Part shown: in pieces, positions 5,546 through 5,693 of the stretch | How the letters are laid out: each line of letters opens with the position of its first letter | Numbering within the stretch: position 1 is the stretch's first letter | Source: Parafilimonas sp. | Lineage (GTDB): Bacteria > Bacteroidota > Bacteroidia > Chitinophagales > Chitinophagaceae | Direction: 5' to 3' | NCBI GenBank assembly: GCA_023251275.1 | Contig: JAHEZC010000011.1 | Location: 1,497-7,189, forward strand | DNA length: 5,693 nucleotides | Notes under the pieces: model-generated | What the model was told of the DNA's origin: nothing | What the model saw: only the letters and a program-made list of their open reading frames with translations | The model's database searches: none | Position numbers and translations under genes: made by a program

Positions 5546-5693
5546 ATGTCCGGACTAAGAAGCAGGGATTGGTTTGGCAAAAAAGATAAGGCAGGCTTCA
5601 TCTACAGAAGCTGGATGAAAAATCAGGGTTTTCCAGATCATCTTTTCGATGGCAGGCCTGTTATCGGCATCTGTAACACATGGTCGGAACTCA
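5546..5693 (+). CDS. IlvD/Edd-family sugar-acid dehydratase, N-terminal fragment (cut by right edge)
   Basis: Only 49 codons are visible, from the ATG 2 bp after the aldolase stop to the window edge. They are distinctive: LRSRDWFG (4-11), FIYRSWMKNQG (18-28), and FDGRPVIGICNTWSEL (34-49). This is the start of the aldonate-dehydratase branch of the IlvD/Edd family, which includes L-arabinonate and D-xylonate dehydratases and is iron-sulfur dependent. The first cluster cysteine of that branch falls in a TPCN motif just beyond the edge. The next base, A, fits a Thr codon. It would remove water from an aldonate to give the 2-keto-3-deoxy acid used by DgoK. The substrate cannot be read from this fragment. 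The kinase and aldolase upstream favour a hexonate such as galactonate, but L-arabinonate, xylonate or fuconate are alternatives. It is the third gene of the operon, and its start is preceded by an A-run rather than a Shine-Dalgarno. Confidence 0.88.
   Translation, partial: MSGLRSRDWFGKKDKAGFIYRSWMKNQGFPDHLFDGRPVIGICNTWSEL

Noticed and set aside
5546..5693. Dihydroxy-acid dehydratase (ilvD) of branched-chain amino-acid synthesis
   Set aside because: The N-terminal WFG...WMKNQG...FDGRPVIGI pattern belongs to the aldonate-dehydratase branch, and the neighbours are sugar-acid genes rather than ilv genes.
1..5693. CRISPR array, tRNA or rRNA, insertion-sequence ends, toxin-antitoxin or defence genes
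   Set aside because: No regularly spaced direct repeats, no cloverleaf or rRNA-like stretch, no transposase and no such gene families were seen on either strand.

Overview
The window looks like an ordinary chromosomal segment from a member of the Bacteroidota, possibly a Chitinophagaceae-type soil or water bacterium. The basis is AT-rich DNA with long A/T runs between genes, start regions that mostly lack a Shine-Dalgarno sequence, several matches to the Bacteroidota -7 promoter element TAnnTTTG, and protein sequences that resemble that phylum. The taxonomic call is inference. No RNA gene, mobile element, CRISPR array or phage gene was seen.

Left half, all on the minus strand: (i) 1-508 is the 5' part (169 codons) of a soluble protein I do not recognise, which runs off the left edge and has a plausible promoter at 528-558. 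(ii) 745-1176 encodes a small membrane-anchored or secreted hypothetical protein with an unusually strong Shine-Dalgarno sequence, a promoter-like element with an overlapping inverted repeat about 130-150 bp upstream, and a clean rho-independent terminator at 665-692. (iii) 1495-3781 holds proB followed by proA, separated by 10 bp. They encode glutamate 5-kinase and glutamate-5-semialdehyde dehydrogenase, the first two steps from glutamate to proline. The third gene, proC, is not here.

Right half, plus strand, divergent from proB across about 130 bp: a tight cluster of dgoK (2-dehydro-3-deoxygalactonokinase family), a KDPG/KDPGal-type aldolase overlapping it by 23 bp, and, 2 bp later, the start of an IlvD/Edd-family sugar-acid dehydratase cut by the right edge. 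Together they read as a sugar-acid catabolic operon: dehydration of an aldonate to a 2-keto-3-deoxy acid, phosphorylation by DgoK, then cleavage to pyruvate and glyceraldehyde 3-phosphate. This is the order of the DeLey-Doudoroff galactonate route, but with an IlvD/Edd dehydratase in place of the enolase-superfamily DgoD. The aldolase carries an Asn-Ser pair where E. coli DgoA has it and Eda has Arg-Thr, which favours a galactonate-type substrate.

The most interesting points are the sugar-acid operon with its substituted dehydratase, a consensus -7 element only 4 bp from the proB start codon (suggesting a leaderless mRNA), a perfect 6-4-6 inverted repeat between the divergent transcription units, and substitutions in the ATP-binding motifs of ProB. 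I found no clear sign of a wholly new system.
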